Shown here one piece after another: positions 63,446-64,000 of a stretch of 64,000 nt of DNA. A model generated the notes under the pieces. The model was given only the letters and a program-made list of their open reading frames with translations. It searched no databases and had not been told where the DNA came from. The position numbers were made by a program, and so were the translations under genes. The stretch spans positions 310,001 through 374,000 of the forward strand of contig NZ_JALLIY010000002.1 in NCBI RefSeq assembly GCF_023242315.1, in the 5' to 3' direction. Position 1 is the first letter of the stretch, and every line of letters begins with the position of its first letter. Origin of the DNA: Pseudomonas sp. MWU13-2105. Lineage in GTDB: Bacteria; Pseudomonadota; Gammaproteobacteria; Pseudomonadales; Pseudomonadaceae.

Positions 63446-64000
63446 TCTTTCCCACCCTGTATTGCCGGGCGGTTTGCCCGACAAGCGTCAGGTGGCTGCC
63501 TCGTTTTCCCGCGCGGCGGCCAGTTATGACAGCGTTGCCCAATTGCAGCGCGATGTCGGCCACGAATTGCTCGGCCGCTTGCCGGCCGGGTTGAGTCCGT
63601 CCCGTTGGCTCGACATGGGCTGTGGCACCGGCTATTTCAGCCGGGCCCTCGGCGTTCACTTCGCGTCGGGCGAAGGCGTGGCCCTGGATATTGCCCAGGG
63701 CATGCTGGAGCACGCCCGTCCCTTGGGCGGCGCCCGGCACTTTGTCGCCGGGGACGCCGAGCGCCTGCCATTGCAGGCCGGCAGCTGCGACCTGGTGTTC
63801 TCCAGTCTGGCCGTGCAGTGGTGTGCCGATTTCGCCGCGGTACTCGGCGAAGCCCACCGGGTACTGCGACCGGGCGGTGTAATGGCCTTTGCCAGCCTGT
63901 GTGTCGGCACCCTGCACGAGTTGCGGGAAAGCTGGCGGGCGGTGGATGGCCTGGTGCACGTCAACCGCTTCCGCTTGTTCAGCGACTATCAGCAGTTGTG
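63438..64000 (+). CDS. bioC: Malonyl-ACP O-methyltransferase BioC, 5' part
   Basis: The first 187 codons are present; the frame is cut by the window end. [20 protein letters not shown] is the BioC N-terminal motif. [14 protein letters not shown] is the SAM-binding motif I, and [20 protein letters not shown] the later family block. BioC methylates the malonyl free carboxyl so that fatty acid synthesis can build the pimeloyl chain. ATG 63438 overlaps bioH by eight bases; an ATG four codons upstream is also in frame. Confidence 0.94.
   Translation, partial: MTDLSHPVLPGGLPDKRQVAASFSRAAASYDSVAQLQRDVGHELLGRLPAGLSPSRWLDMGCGTGYFSRALGVHFASGEGVALDIAQGMLEHARPLGGARHFVAGDAERLPLQAGSCDLVFSSLAVQWCADFAAVLGEAHRVLRPGGVMAFASLCVGTLHELRESWRAVDGLVHVNRFRLFSDYQQL

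Overview
The window reads as chromosome of a fluorescent Pseudomonas. The DNA is GC-rich with Pseudomonas-like codon use. The gene content matches the glycine-betaine catabolic region known from P. aeruginosa (dgcB, etf genes, gbcA, gbcB, ltaE, glyA, soxBDAG, purU, fdhA), followed by blocks typical of the P. fluorescens group. Many gaps carry REP/REPIN-type inverted repeats. I saw no rRNA, tRNA, CRISPR array, transposase or prophage.

Layout. 1-2942: 3' part of dgcB plus an EtfA/EtfB-like pair (dimethylglycine demethylation and electron transfer). 2961-3422: small lytic transglycosylase. 3423-4571: an AT-rich, gene-poor stretch with five perfect DnaA boxes in degenerate repeats of about 170-190 bp. 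4572-11306: three same-strand genes of unclear role (GMC oxidoreductase fused to an alpha/beta hydrolase, diheme cytochrome c, metallophosphoesterase). 11435-14115: divergent gbcA and gbcB. 14296-17179: chemoreceptor, a ZapB-like/ZapA-like pair and a 56-codon unknown gene. 17575-28203: ltaE, glyA, soxBDAG, purU and fdhA, ending in a strong terminator.

28341-30029: unknown gene and a Phd-type antitoxin/zeta-type toxin pair. 30078-32156: FAS1 protein, ECF sigma factor and membrane anti-sigma factor (SigK/RskA-like). 32379-34672: DUF2780-type exported protein, acyltransferase, retropepsin-like protein. 34816-35901: short RHS-core protein with an AT-rich, possibly protease-like C-terminal tip. 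36083-39650: creBCD. 39846-45580: iron-uptake surface signalling locus (FecI-like sigma, FecR-like regulator, TonB-dependent receptor, PepSY membrane protein, small membrane protein). 45808-49140: exonuclease, cNMP/CBS/DUF294 protein and a stand-alone receiver. 49245-51422: glcB. 52004-52968: two AT-rich beta-trefoil-like ORFs. 53083-59082: GcvR-like ACT protein, RarD, SrkA, PhoX, ModE. 59513-64000: comF divergent from bioB-bioF-bioH-bioC, the last gene cut by the window end.

How the genes work together. GbcAB removes the first methyl group of glycine betaine. The Dgc system with its ETF-like pair acts on dimethylglycine. The sarcosine oxidase SoxBDAG yields glycine and one-carbon units. GlyA, PurU, FdhA and LtaE deal with those units and with glycine, serine and threonine. 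The bio genes form a biotin operon with a probable BirA operator between comF and bioB. The most unusual items are the DnaA-box array, the GMC/hydrolase-cytochrome-phosphoesterase module with a cysteine nucleophile elbow, the RHS protein with a His/Cys tip, the tandem beta-trefoil pair and the Phd/zeta pair. All functional statements are from reading the sequence and recall of families; no database search was run.
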